Shown: positions 31,170 to 39,724, numbered from the stretch's first letter. The stretch is 64,000 bases of DNA from Prevotella melaninogenica (GCF_018127965.1 NZ_CP072349.1:329501-393500); one strand, 5' to 3'. The notes: generated by a model not told the origin, from the sequence alone. Program-made: numbers and translations.

Positions 31170-33635
31170 TTATAGTTTAACGCTGAGACCTACATACCAT
31201 GTTGCACCGTATACTGGAGCATACATGAAGGCTGCGTCGTCTGTGTGTTTCTCGTCCTGAATGTAGCTGAAGATGTTCTTAGCACCTGCATAAACAGTAC
31301 ATGTACCGAAACGTTTTGCAGCACGGCAGTTGAAAATCATGAAGGTGTTTGTCTTCTTAATCTTTGATGTTGCACCATCGTCCTCAGAGTTGTAGTCGAT
31401 GAACATTCTTCCCTGTAATGAGCTTGTGAGAGAGAAAGTCCAAGTGCCAGGGGTATAATCGAGGTCGATATCGCCAGTCATTGCTGGGAAACGAGAGATG
31501 TTACGACTGTCTTTAGCATACTGCAGACGCTGTGGGAACTCTTTTACAGTCTCATCGTTAGGGTCTGACCAGTCTGCACGCTCGTGCTTAAACTTACCTT
31601 GATTGAAGGTCCAGTTAATACCAGCATTGAAGTTGCGGAAGAGGTTTGCCTTTGCACCTAATTCTACACCCTGTACGTAGGCATCGTCAACATTCTCCCA
31701 CTGGTAAGAGTAACCGAACTTCTTAACCTCATCGTCTGCAGGAGAGAACTGAATCTTATCCTTCAAGTTGGTGCGGAAGATGTTGATGCTGAACTGATAT
31801 TTTTTAGCATAATAGTCTGCTGAGAGGTTGTAGCTAATAGCACGCTCACCCTTAAGGTTAGATGATTTCCATACACGTGGCGAACCACTACAGAGGTGGA
31901 GGTCCTCAGAGAATCCGTAAGGAGCACGGAAACCTGTACCTACATTAGCACGAAGAACGAGTGAAGGAGTCAGTTCATATTTGATAGCAATACGAGGATT
32001 GACGGTTGTCTTACTAAACTTAGTAGTTGGGAAGGCGCTATCAGAAACCTTTACGCTGGTAGCATACTCCTCACCAGAGCTATGAGAGTCGACACGGATA
32101 CCTGGTACAACGGTCAACTTTGGTGTTACGTTCCACTCATCCTGTACGAAGAAGCCAACCTCGTTAGCATGCTTCTTACCAATAGAAGTGTAAGGAACGC
32201 CATAGTATGGACTTGTCTTCTCGTCCTCAGCAGAGATGACATAGAGTCCAGTCTCACGCAAACGAGTGAAATAACCCTGTACACCACCAAGCAATGTATG
32301 GTTGCCAAGGATAGAAGTGAAGGTGATAGATGGTGTCACCGTATTCTCCTTAGCAATGTATGGACGCATCATAGAAACGTCAGGTTCTGCACCATCTTGA
32401 TCTGGATGTGCTGGATCCTTGTGAGAATCCATGTAGTCATGAAGGAAGGTATCGTTTGTAGCCTGACGCTTATGATATACATACGCTGTCGTAAGGTTCA
32501 ATTCTGAGTGCTTACCGATAGGCAAGGTGTAAGCAAGGTCAGCTGAAAGACGGTTGGTACGGATGTCTTCTGTACCGTCAGTGTATGGGTTCAGGTATTG
32601 ATCATTCGTCATGACACCACCGAAACGGTGCTCATCAATCGCCTTACCACGCAGTACGAGCTTATCGTTCTTAGCAAATGGCTGATAGAAGTAAAGGCTG
32701 AAACCAAGGTTATTCATCGTCTCATCTACGCGATCAGAGATACCATCCTTGTTCTTTACTTCCTTACGTGTAAGACCATTCTGTGTGCGGTCGATAGCAT
32801 CCATCTGTGTACGCTGTGCGAATACACTCAGACCGATGTTGTTATAACGCATAGATCCAGAACCCTTATAGCTCTTGAAGCCAAAGTTTCCGAACTGAAT
32901 ATCACCATTAACAGATGGCTCAAAGGTTGGTTCCTTTGAGATAATGTTGATAGCACCAGCAACGGCACTACTTCCATACAGGGCTGAACCGGCACCCTTA
33001 ACAACCTCAAGACGGTCGATGTCATTGGTTCCAATCTGCTGCAAACCGTAAACACCGGCAAGACCAGAGTAGATTGGCTCACCATCAATGAGTACCTGTG
33101 TGTGCTCAGCACCCAATCCTTGCATACGAACCTCAGAGAAATTACAGAACTGGCACTGCTGTTCTACGCGGATGCCTGGTACACCTTCAAGTGCTTCGTA
33201 TAAGTTCTGGGCATTCTTCTTGGTGATAGCCTGTGATGTCAGAACCTCTGTACGGATAGGAACATCCTTTACAAAGTGGCTGGTACGAGTACCAGTTACA
33301 ACGACCTGGCTTAACTCTAATGGGTCTTTTTCCAGTTCAAAGTAGACTTCAGAACCTTTATTGTTAACCATATCTACCTCTTTTTCCTGCTGCTGATAAC
33401 CAGCGAGTGTAGCTATGATAACTTGCCTTCCTACAGGAAGATTACTTAATTTAAAGTGACCCGAAGCATCGCATTGAGTTTTAAGGTTCGTACCTTTTAC
33501 TTGGATTACGGCATGAGAAAGGTGTTTCCCACCTTCTTTTGCCTTCACATCACCGAAGAGCATTGCGTCGGTGTTTTGTGCCATGGATACAAGAGAGCAT
33601 AGCATGGCGGTCAAGATTAGTAAATATTTCTTCAT
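31170..33635 (-). CDS. TonB-dependent receptor with CxxC in the plug
   Basis: 821 residues. Signal peptide (to SMAQ), a CarboxypepD_reg-like N-terminal domain (about 22-105), then the plug (LELSQVVVTGTRTSHFVKDVP) and a 22-strand-type barrel ending ATWYVGLSVKL. Plug residues RVEQQCQFCNFSEVRMQGLG include a CxxC; such cysteines are found in a subset of Bacteroidetes receptors and could bind metal or form a disulfide. Loops and fold resemble receptors for ferric siderophores, haem or cobalamin; the substrate is unknown. No SusD partner is adjacent, so it works alone. It is preceded by an 18-bp perfect palindrome that contains its -7 box. Confidence 0.92.
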   Translation of the reverse strand: MKKYLLILTAMLCSLVSMAQNTDAMLFGDVKAKEGGKHLSHAVIQVKGTNLKTQCDASGHFKLSNLPVGRQVIIATLAGYQQQEKEVDMVNNKGSEVYFELEKDPLELSQVVVTGTRTSHFVKDVPIRTEVLTSQAITKKNAQNLYEALEGVPGIRVEQQCQFCNFSEVRMQGLGAEHTQVLIDGEPIYSGLAGVYGLQQIGTNDIDRLEVVKGAGSALYGSSAVAGAINIISKEPTFEPSVNGDIQFGNFGFKSYKGSGSMRYNNIGLSVFAQRTQMDAIDRTQNGLTRKEVKNKDGISDRVDETMNNLGFSLYFYQPFAKNDKLVLRGKAIDEHRFGGVMTNDQYLNPYTDGTEDIRTNRLSADLAYTLPIGKHSELNLTTAYVYHKRQATNDTFLHDYMDSHKDPAHPDQDGAEPDVSMMRPYIAKENTVTPSITFTSILGNHTLLGGVQGYFTRLRETGLYVISAEDEKTSPYYGVPYTSIGKKHANEVGFFVQDEWNVTPKLTVVPGIRVDSHSSGEEYATSVKVSDSAFPTTKFSKTTVNPRIAIKYELTPSLVLRANVGTGFRAPYGFSEDLHLCSGSPRVWKSSNLKGERAISYNLSADYYAKKYQFSINIFRTNLKDKIQFSPADDEVKKFGYSYQWENVDDAYVQGVELGAKANLFRNFNAGINWTFNQGKFKHERADWSDPNDETVKEFPQRLQYAKDSRNISRFPAMTGDIDLDYTPGTWTFSLTSSLQGRMFIDYNSEDDGATSKIKKTNTFMIFNCRAAKRFGTCTVYAGAKNIFSYIQDEKHTDDAAFMYAPVYGATWYVGLSVKL

Positions 33636-33657
33636 TATGTTATTATATGGTTTGTAA

Positions 33658-33675
33658 ATAACTTTGCAAAGTTAT
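33658..33675 (-). promoter_or_regulatory. palindromic promoter of the TonB-dependent receptor
   Basis: ATAACTTTGCAAAGTTAT is a perfect 18-bp palindrome. Its minus-strand half contains TAACTTTG, a -7 box, 32 bp before the receptor ATG. It could be an operator site, or a pair of facing -7 boxes. Confidence 0.5.
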
Positions 33676-33716
33676 GTTTTTTTTATAAACGTGTCAATAC
33701 CGAATAGTAGGTATTG

Positions 33717-34302
33717 TGAAGGTTCTTCCGTTAAATACGTAGATTGTTTATAGAATGAGATTCATCCACATACATGGTATGATTTCCTCCAATAAGATTG
33801 TTTTATAAAGGCTCAACACCCAATAACCATCCCTCAACACCCAACAACCATCACCCAACACCGGTATAATTAGCTCCAATAAGATGGTTTTATAAAGGGG
33901 GATAAACTACATGATAAATGTCATTAGGTACGAAGTCTATCTGTCTTCACAAACAACTTATTTCCTTATTACTTGAAGTTTGTAAACTATTTTCGTGCAG
34001 TTCAAAACCAATATATACTCTTTGGGCTTCTAAAAGACGCCCTTTTGGCTTGCAAAAGGTGCCCTTTAAGGCCCTTATTAACGCCCTTTTGAAGTCCAAT
34101 TAAGCACCTTTTCTTATACCGTTTTATAACTAATTGATTTACTGTTGGTTGTGAACCTACTTCTTATATGTGTTTTTGCCATTATTTACAGATGTTTTAA
34201 TTGAAATTATGTAATGATTTTTCAATTCCTTGTCTACATGTTTTCGAAGTCTTAAAATGAAAAGGTTTTCATTGAAAGTGGGTGATAATAGGGTAGATAG
34301 AT
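33717..34302 (+). repeat. dispersed long intergenic repeat, copy E
   Basis: Matches the TTCTTCCGTTAAAT start, AACAACTTATTTCC, core and TTATGTAATGATTTTTCAA end of the other long copies, within the 33636-34455 spacer. It is interrupted at 33811-33862 by CAACACCCAA repeats and by a duplicated AATAAGATGGTTTTATAAA-like segment. The minus-strand micro-frame reads LDFKRALIRALKGTFCKPKG. Confidence 0.8.
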
Positions 34303-34342
34303 TCCTTTGATGTAGGTGAGTCTATAAGCTTTTTGATTGCTG

Positions 34343-34384
34343 TGAGGCTAATAAGGTTAATCAGACAGATAAGCCTAATAAAAG
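34343..34384. repeat. CTAATAAG-type simple repeat
   Basis: GAGGCTAATAAGGTTAATC and GATAAGCCTAATAAA units upstream of the ThiD-AraC gene. Confidence 0.45.
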
Positions 34385-34455
34385 TCAGAAATGTAGTTTT
34401 TCTTGTCAATTTAGGAATAACTCTTGCAGGTTTCAATATTTTCAATTTACTTTGT

Positions 34456-35433
34456 ATGCAAAACAATAAACCTAAACTGTTGAAGACAATTCTCACAATA
34501 ACAGGTTCAGATAGCACTGGTGGCTCTGGTGTGCAGGCTGATATCAGAACGATAGCAACCTTAGGAGGCTATGCTGTGTCGGCTGTAACGTCTGTCACGG
34601 TGCAGAATACCTTGGGTATTCAGGCTTTCTATGACCTTCCTGCGGAGATTGTTAGAGGACAGATTGAGGCGATTATCAATGATATGCAGCCTGACACGGT
34701 AAAGGTGGGAATGATTAGAACCATAGAGACCTTGGCTGTTGTGGTGGATGCACTGTTGAAGTATCGTCCTCACCATATTATATATGACCCAATTGTGACG
34801 GCAAGTAATGGTGACAGATTGATGACAGATGACGTGATAACACAGATACGTTGTCGTTTGCTGCCACTTTGTTCGCTTGTCATTCTGCGTGAAGGAGAGG
34901 CTGAAAGAATCTTTGATTGTTCTTCGTTGAAAGGAGAAGGACGTCGAACTGTACGCTCATTTGTGTTGGACGACCCTTTACAGCATGGTCTTGCCAATAG
35001 TTTTTCATCAGCACTTGCAGTCTATCTTAGCCAAGACGAGCCGATGGATGAAGCGTTACAACATGCTCGGGAGTATGTCAGAACGCTTGTAGCAAGGAAG
35101 AGTGATATCAGTGGACGGAGTAGTCAGCTGTATAATGAATTCTTAGAAGCTGTTCAGTTGCATTATCATACGAATCGTGATGTTGCCTTTTATGCTGACT
35201 GTCTGAATGTTTCTCCACGTTATCTGTTGCAGGTGGCGCATAGAATATCTGGTAAATCTCCCAAATGTATCATTGATTATACACTGGCAGAGGCACTTGC
35301 CTGTCAGCTTCGAACGACACAGAAGACCATTCAAGAGATTGCATATGAGCATGGTTTTGCCTCACAAGCTCAGTTCTCTAAGTTCTTTAAGAAGCAGATG
35401 GGACAGACTCCGAGTGAGTGGCGAAGGTCGTAG
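34456..35433 (+). CDS. ThiD-like (degenerate HMP/pyridoxine kinase) fused to an AraC-type DNA-binding domain
   Basis: 325 residues from ATG 34456; the frame is open to 34333 but runs into simple repeats. Residues 9-205 resemble ThiD/PdxK of the ribokinase superfamily: TITGSDSTGGSGVQADIRTI, SVTVQNTLGIQ, KVGMI, YDPIVTASNGDRL. The catalytic GTG[CD]T anion hole appears as GLANSFSSA (178-186), with Asn181 in place of Cys/Asp, and the region before it is shortened (no KGGH). Residues ~225-325 form an AraC-like double HTH (VAFYADCLNVSPRYLLQ, TIQEIAYEHGFASQAQFSKFFKKQMGQTPSEW). It is likely a ligand-sensing regulator, not an active kinase. pdxS-pdxT begin 260 bp downstream on the same strand, so control of vitamin B6 synthesis is inferred. 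Confidence 0.83.
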   Translation: MQNNKPKLLKTILTITGSDSTGGSGVQADIRTIATLGGYAVSAVTSVTVQNTLGIQAFYDLPAEIVRGQIEAIINDMQPDTVKVGMIRTIETLAVVVDALLKYRPHHIIYDPIVTASNGDRLMTDDVITQIRCRLLPLCSLVILREGEAERIFDCSSLKGEGRRTVRSFVLDDPLQHGLANSFSSALAVYLSQDEPMDEALQHAREYVRTLVARKSDISGRSSQLYNEFLEAVQLHYHTNRDVAFYADCLNVSPRYLLQVAHRISGKSPKCIIDYTLAEALACQLRTTQKTIQEIAYEHGFASQAQFSKFFKKQMGQTPSEWRRS

Positions 35434-35558
35434 GGGGACCTCCCCCAGCCCCTCCAAAGGAGGGGAGAGCCTAACGGGATAAAGTAGGGGACAACTCTAT
35501 AATCCTCATGGTTGCAACATCAGGTAGGGGAGAGCCTAATGGGATAGAGTTGGGGACA
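35434..35558 (+). repeat. GC-rich post-stop hairpin element plus two direct repeats
   Basis: Begins directly at the TAG of the ThiD-AraC gene: ACCTCCCCCAGCCCCTCC, AAAG, GGAGGGGAGAGCC, then GGGATAAAGTAGGGGACAA. The tail GGGGAGAGCCTAAYGGGATA is repeated at 35523-35558. Confidence 0.7.
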
Positions 35559-35638
35559 ATATGAAACGCTTTTGTTCTTACGCTTTTCTCATCGTTTTAA
35601 AAGGAATTTCTAATATTAACTAACACATATAACATCTT

Positions 35639-35667
35639 CATGTACACTCATTCGTGAGTGAAACATG
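35639..35667 (+). promoter_or_regulatory. hairpin in the pdxS leader
   Basis: CACTCA-TTCG-TGAGTG (35645-35660) is a perfect 6-bp stem with a TTCG tetraloop, flanked by a CATG pair (35639-35642, 35664-35667), 25 bp before pdxS. It could be an operator for the upstream AraC-like regulator or an mRNA structure. No clear TAnnTTTG box was found upstream of pdxS. Confidence 0.45.
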
Positions 35668-35692
35668 GTAGAAATCTAAAAATTAAAGTAAT

Positions 35693-36565
35693 ATGGCAAA
35701 TAGACAAGAACTAAACCGCAACCTCGCTCAGATGTTAAAGAGCGGTGTAATCATGGACGTAACAACACCAGAGCAGGCGCGTATCGCTGAGGCTGCAGGT
35801 GCTTGTGCAGTAATGGCATTGGAACGTATCCCAGCTGATATTCGTGCTGCTGGTGGCGTTTCACGTATGAGTGACCCAAAGATGATTAAAGGCATTCAGG
35901 AGGCAGTGACGATTCCTGTGATGGCAAAGTGCCGTATTGGGCATATCGCTGAGGCTCAGATTCTGCAGGCAATTGAGATTGATTACATTGATGAAAGCGA
36001 AGTTCTATCTCCTGCTGATAATATCTATCATATTGACAAGACACAGTTTGAGGTACCATTCGTTTGTGGTGCACGTAATTTGAGCGAGGCATTGCGTCGT
36101 ATTGCAGAGGGTGCAACAATGATTCGTACAAAGGGTGAGCCTGGTACAGGTGATATTGTACAGGCTGTTAGCCATATGCGTTTGATGCAGAGTCAGATTC
36201 GTGAACTCGTTAGTAAGCGTGAGGACGAACTCTTTGAGGCTGCTAAGCAGTTGCAGGCTCCATACGACCTCGTGAAGTATGTACATGAGAATGGTAAGCT
36301 TCCTGTAGTGAATTTCGCTGCGGGTGGTGTGGCAACTCCTGCTGATGCTGCATTGATGATGCAGTTAGGTGCTGAGGGTGTGTTTGTTGGTTCTGGTATC
36401 TTCAAGAGTGGTGACCCAGCTAAGCGTGCTGCAGCTATCGTTAAGGCAGTTACAAACTATAATAACCCTAAGGAGTTGGCAGCGTTGTCAGAAGACTTGG
36501 GTGAGGCTATGGTTGGTATCAACGAGCATGAAATTGAAGTGCTCATGGCTGAGCGTGGACAATGA
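35693..36565 (+). CDS. pdxS: pyridoxal 5'-phosphate synthase lyase subunit PdxS
   Basis: 290 residues. PdxS (Pdx1) joins ribose 5-phosphate, glyceraldehyde 3-phosphate and ammonia into PLP on a (beta/alpha)8 barrel. The family signatures are full: [43 protein letters not shown] (the Schiff-base Lys is in MAK, the C replaces the more usual A), [24 protein letters not shown] (the second catalytic Lys) and [20 protein letters not shown]. Overlaps pdxT by ATGA, giving coupled synthesis of the two subunits of the 12+12 complex. Likely controlled by the upstream ThiD-AraC protein. Confidence 0.97.
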   Translation: MANRQELNRNLAQMLKSGVIMDVTTPEQARIAEAAGACAVMALERIPADIRAAGGVSRMSDPKMIKGIQEAVTIPVMAKCRIGHIAEAQILQAIEIDYIDESEVLSPADNIYHIDKTQFEVPFVCGARNLSEALRRIAEGATMIRTKGEPGTGDIVQAVSHMRLMQSQIRELVSKREDELFEAAKQLQAPYDLVKYVHENGKLPVVNFAAGGVATPADAALMMQLGAEGVFVGSGIFKSGDPAKRAAAIVKAVTNYNNPKELAALSEDLGEAMVGINEHEIEVLMAERGQ

Positions 36566-37149
36566 GAATTGCCGTTCTTGCCCTGCAGGGAGCGTTCTTA
36601 GAGCATGAAATGATGCTCCGTAAGCTGGGAGTTGATTGCTTTGAGGTGCGCCGATTGGAGGATTGGCAGCAGGAGAAGGATGGTTTGATAATCCCTGGTG
36701 GTGAGAGTACTACTCAAGGAAAGCTCCTTCGTGACCTTGGTTTGCTTGATCCTATCCGTGAAGCTATCGAAGCAGGATTGCCAGTCTTTGGTACTTGTGC
36801 GGGTTTGATACTCCTTGCTCGTGAGGTAGAGGGGAATAGTCCGTCTGCACCAGTTCCTCCTCGATTGGGAACAATGCGTATGACTGCTGCTCGTAACGCC
36901 TATGGTCGTCAGCTGGGTAGTTTCCATACGGAGGCTCCTTTTAAGGGAATTGAAGGCGATATCCCAATGACTTTCATCCGTGCTCCTTATATAAAAGAGT
37001 CTGCTGAAGAGGTAGAAATCCTTTCAGAGGTTGATGGTCATATCGTAGCTGCTCGCCAAGGAAATCAACTTGTTACTGCCTTTCATCCAGAATTGGATAG
37101 TGATATGCGTGTGCATGAATACTTCTTGGGAATGGTGAAAGGTAGATGA
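36562..37149 (+). CDS. pdxT: PLP synthase glutaminase subunit PdxT
   Basis: 195 residues. PdxT (Pdx2) is a class I glutamine amidotransferase supplying ammonia to PdxS. The triad is visible: Cys in [12 protein letters not shown] (about 76-87), His and Glu in AFHPELD near the C-terminus. GGESTT (about 47-52) is the oxyanion region. Four-base overlap with pdxS. A strong terminator is at 37181-37226. Confidence 0.96.
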   Translation: MRIAVLALQGAFLEHEMMLRKLGVDCFEVRRLEDWQQEKDGLIIPGGESTTQGKLLRDLGLLDPIREAIEAGLPVFGTCAGLILLAREVEGNSPSAPVPPRLGTMRMTAARNAYGRQLGSFHTEAPFKGIEGDIPMTFIRAPYIKESAEEVEILSEVDGHIVAARQGNQLVTAFHPELDSDMRVHEYFLGMVKGR

Positions 37150-37180
37150 TATCTTAAAGGAAAGTACAACTAAATAATGA

Positions 37181-37226
37181 ATATAGGCTGTTACAGATGC
37201 TCATTGGCGTCTGTAGCAGCCTATAT
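37181..37226 (+). terminator. terminator of pdxST
   Basis: ATATAGGCTG-TACAGA pairs with TCTGTA-CAGCCTATAT, 16 bp with one mismatched base, followed by ATGTTTTTGTT. Confidence 0.88.
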
Positions 37227-37317
37227 ATGTTTTTGTTATCTTCTAAAGAGTTAATATCGAAGCTCTTAGCTAACAATAGGTTGCTCTCCGCTTGGCTACT
37301 TCTTGCAATGTGTTAAG

Positions 37318-37370
37318 TGCTCCGCACCATTGGTGCTTACCCTCCGCACAATAGGTGCTAAGCACCAGCA
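37318..37370. repeat. CCGCACC-family hairpin repeats
   Basis: GCTCCGCACCATTGGTGCTT and CCGCACAATAGGTGCTAAGC units, related to 16039-16111 and 54830-54885. No gene otherwise in 37227-37552. Confidence 0.6.
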
Positions 37371-37552
37371 CGAGATGTGTTGGATGTTAAAAGTGTTGTT
37401 GGAGATGGTTGAATAGGGTTTTACTGGTAGTTATTATAATGATAAGATATGAATAAGTAGCTTGTTGGGAGTATGCTTATCAGTCAGTCTTGATAAGTTC
37501 TGTAAGCCAGTATTTACCGATAAAATATTTGTAATACCAGACTTAAAGACAT

Positions 37553-37614
37553 AAAAAAAGGACTACCGCTGTAGTCCAACCTTTGTTAACCTTAAATCTA
37601 ATACTATGAAAAAC
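37553..37614 (-). ncRNA. candidate small RNA downstream of the alcohol dehydrogenase gene
   Basis: On the minus strand a -7 box TATCTTTG (37621-37628) with a GTTGC -33 element 19 bp upstream is followed after about 40 nt by the terminator GGACTAC-AGCG-GTAGTCC (37560-37577) and seven T. This would give an RNA of about 60 nt. The same terminator also serves the dehydrogenase gene, so the RNA could be its independently started 3' UTR. A hypothetical reading of the opposite strand, ATG to TAA for MKNTLQR, is less favoured. Confidence 0.5.
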
Positions 37615-37616
37615 AC

Positions 37617-37652
37617 GTTGCAAAGATAAAGAGTATTTTTTATATTTGCAAC
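37617..37652. promoter_or_regulatory. bidirectional, near-palindromic promoter
   Basis: GTTGCAAAGATA...TATATTTGCAAC: each strand has a -33 TTGC and a -7 TAnnTTTG box with 19-bp spacing, so the same 36 bp can fire both ways. A close copy lies at 38867-38901, upstream of the dehydrogenase gene. Confidence 0.55.
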
Positions 37653-37726
37653 TTTTCCAATGTCTTTTTTTAGTATATGATGTATTATTGATTTATATCA
37701 AGTAGTTTATATGACAAAATGATAGT

Positions 37727-38797
37727 TTAATATAGTTTGTCATCAATCACCACAACAGGCTTGATGAGGTCGCGTGGTTTGTCCTTCATCAGGTTAAGTG
37801 ATTCTTCCATGTGGTCAAAACCATTGAAGCGATGCGTCACAAGATATGATAGGTTCAGTCTACCTGACGTAACCAGTTTGGCGAGTTTTTCCATACGGAG
37901 ACGACCACCTGGCATCAATCCGCCTCTAATTGTCTTGTGTCCCATACCAACACCCCACTCAACACGAGGAATATTAATGGTTTCGCCAGAGCCGAGATAA
38001 TTGACATTACCGATAGTTCCACCCGGCTTCAGAACGGTGACAGCTTCAGCAAAGGTGTCAACTGTTCCACCTGCAATGACGATACGGTCAACGCCACGTC
38101 CCTTAGTTAGTTTCATTACCTGTTCGGCAATAGGACCATTGTGATAGTCGATAATCTCATTTGCTCCATACTTACGTGCTGCTTCAGCACAAACCTTTCT
38201 ACTGCCGACAGCATAGACATAGGATGCACCAGCAAGCGCCGCACCAGCTACAGCCATCAAGCCAACAGGACCAATACCGATAACGAGGACTTCATCGCCG
38301 AACTTCACGTCAGCAAGTTCTACTCCGTGGAAGCCTGTAGGTACCATGTCTGAGAGCATAACAGCATCAACGGGGTCAAGTCCTTCTGGGATTAAAGCCA
38401 AATTGCCGTCGGCATCATTGACATGGAAGTATTCAGCAAACACACCATCTTTGAAGTTAGAGAACTTCCAACCAGCCAGCATACCATTCGAGTGCATGGA
38501 ATATCCAGCTTGCGCTTCTAATGAATTCCAATCAGGTGTGATGGCAGGAACAAGTACTCTGTCTCCTGGTTTGAAGTCTTTAACCATTGAGCCAACCTCA
38601 ACGACCTCTCCTGTAGCTTCGTGTCCGAGAATCATGTCTTTCCTCTCTCCGATAGCCCCTTCCCAAACGGTATGTACGTCAGAGGTACAAGGAGCTACCG
38701 CCAATGGTCTAACGATGGCATCCATCGGTCCACATACAGGGCGGTCTTTCTCTATCCAACCAGCCTTTCCGATTCCTAACATTGCAAATGCTTTCAT
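37727..38797 (-). CDS. zinc-dependent NADP-type secondary alcohol dehydrogenase
   Basis: 356 residues. Very similar in layout to the NADP-dependent secondary alcohol dehydrogenases of Thermoanaerobacter brockii and Clostridium beijerinckii, which interconvert ketones and secondary alcohols such as acetone/isopropanol. Catalytic-zinc ligands are Cys37 (AVAPCTSDVH), His59-Glu60 (ILGHEATGE) and Asp around 150 (MLSDMVPTG). The NADP-selective AVGSR follows the GIGPVGLMAVAG Rossmann loop (SR at positions equivalent to 199-200). The structural zinc lobe with four cysteines is absent, as in this subfamily. Flanked by two bidirectional promoter copies. The family's best relatives are Firmicutes enzymes, hinting at transfer. 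Confidence 0.92.
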   Translation of the reverse strand: MKAFAMLGIGKAGWIEKDRPVCGPMDAIVRPLAVAPCTSDVHTVWEGAIGERKDMILGHEATGEVVEVGSMVKDFKPGDRVLVPAITPDWNSLEAQAGYSMHSNGMLAGWKFSNFKDGVFAEYFHVNDADGNLALIPEGLDPVDAVMLSDMVPTGFHGVELADVKFGDEVLVIGIGPVGLMAVAGAALAGASYVYAVGSRKVCAEAARKYGANEIIDYHNGPIAEQVMKLTKGRGVDRIVIAGGTVDTFAEAVTVLKPGGTIGNVNYLGSGETINIPRVEWGVGMGHKTIRGGLMPGGRLRMEKLAKLVTSGRLNLSYLVTHRFNGFDHMEESLNLMKDKPRDLIKPVVVIDDKLY

Positions 38798-38866
38798 AAT
38801 AAAATCTCCTATAAATAAATGAAACTTAGCTTTTTAAGCACACTTGCTTGTCATGATATATATATG

Positions 38867-38901
38867 TCGCAAATATAGATAGTATTTTTTATATTTGCAA
38901 G
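38867..38901. promoter_or_regulatory. promoter of the alcohol dehydrogenase, copy of the bidirectional palindrome
   Basis: Minus-strand box TATATTTG (38870-38877) and TTGC at 19-bp spacing drive the dehydrogenase. A plus-strand TATATTTG lies at 38890-38897. The central ATAGTATTTTTTATATTTGC is almost identical to 37630-37650. Confidence 0.6.
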
Positions 38902-39125
38902 TGATTTCAATGAAAAGAAAGCTAAGGTCTTTGTATTGCTGAAAGAGATAGATATAAGATGGATAAGGAAGTGATGGCAATAGCGTATGTAATGTAAAGA
39001 GGAATTAGATAAAGAAAGTTGAATATAACCTGAAAGAAAGACTAAAGTCTGAAAGAAAAGTTGAAATATAGCTTATAAAAAAGCATTTTTATCCGTTAAA
39101 ACTTTGTTATGTCATTTTTTAAGCC

Positions 39126-39206
39126 TATCTTTGCAGAAAATAAAAGGATTAAGACGTTTAAGGATATGGGATTCCGGCATTCAGTGAGATTGATGTTGGA
39201 ATTCTA
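39126..39206 (+). promoter_or_regulatory. greA promoter and leader hairpin
   Basis: TATCTTTG -7 box at 39126-39133. The leader folds GATTCCGGCAT (near 39170) against ATGTTGGAATT (near 39200), with G-T pairs and one mismatch. The rest of 38902-39125 shows no gene. Confidence 0.5.
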
Positions 39207-39253
39207 TCTTTTTTATGTCTATTGAAAAACGATTAATTTTAAAATAAGATATT

Positions 39254-39724
39254 ATGGCTTATATGTCACAGGAAGGTTACGACAAACTCGTAGCCGATTT
39301 GCAGTATTTAGAATCTGTTGAACGTCCCAAGGCATCTGCTGCTATTGCCGAAGCTGCCGATAAGGGTGACTTGAGTGAGAATTCTGAGTATGATGCTGCT
39401 AAGGAGGCACAGCGTCATCTGGAAGCACGTATTGCTGAATTGAAGATGACCGTGGCACAAGCAAAGATTGTTGATGTGTCACGTTTGAGCACTGATGCCG
39501 TACAGATTATGTCTACTGTTGAGATGACAAACGTAAAGACAAATGCTAAGATGAAGTATACGATTGTTAGTGAGACAGAGGCTAACCTGAAGCAGAATAA
39601 GATTTCAATCAAGACTCCTATTGCACAGGGCTTGTTGAATAAGAAAGTGGGCGATGAGGTTGAAATCACTATCCCTCGTGGTACTATCACTCTGCGCATT
39701 GACAAGATCTCAATTGATGCATAA
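39254..39724 (+). CDS. greA: transcription elongation factor GreA
   Basis: 156 residues. GreA inserts its coiled coil into the RNA polymerase secondary channel and stimulates cleavage of backtracked RNA. The N-terminal coiled coil has the hallmark acidic tip DKGDLSENSEYDAAKEAQ (about 36-53, with the DLSENSEY core), and the C-terminal globular domain contains the typical ISIKTPIAQGLLNKKVGDEVEI. Slightly shorter than the E. coli protein, normal for Bacteroidetes. Followed 20 bp later by the HIT gene. Confidence 0.97.
   Translation: MAYMSQEGYDKLVADLQYLESVERPKASAAIAEAADKGDLSENSEYDAAKEAQRHLEARIAELKMTVAQAKIVDVSRLSTDAVQIMSTVEMTNVKTNAKMKYTIVSETEANLKQNKISIKTPIAQGLLNKKVGDEVEITIPRGTITLRIDKISIDA

Noticed and set aside
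34333..34455. N-terminal extension of the ThiD-AraC protein
   Set aside because: It is simple-repeat and spacer sequence (IRLIRQISLI), with a promoter-like box just before ATG 34456.
37605..37628. Tiny plus-strand peptide MKNTLQR
   Set aside because: No clear upstream promoter on the plus strand; the minus-strand small RNA reading, with its promoter and terminator, fits better.
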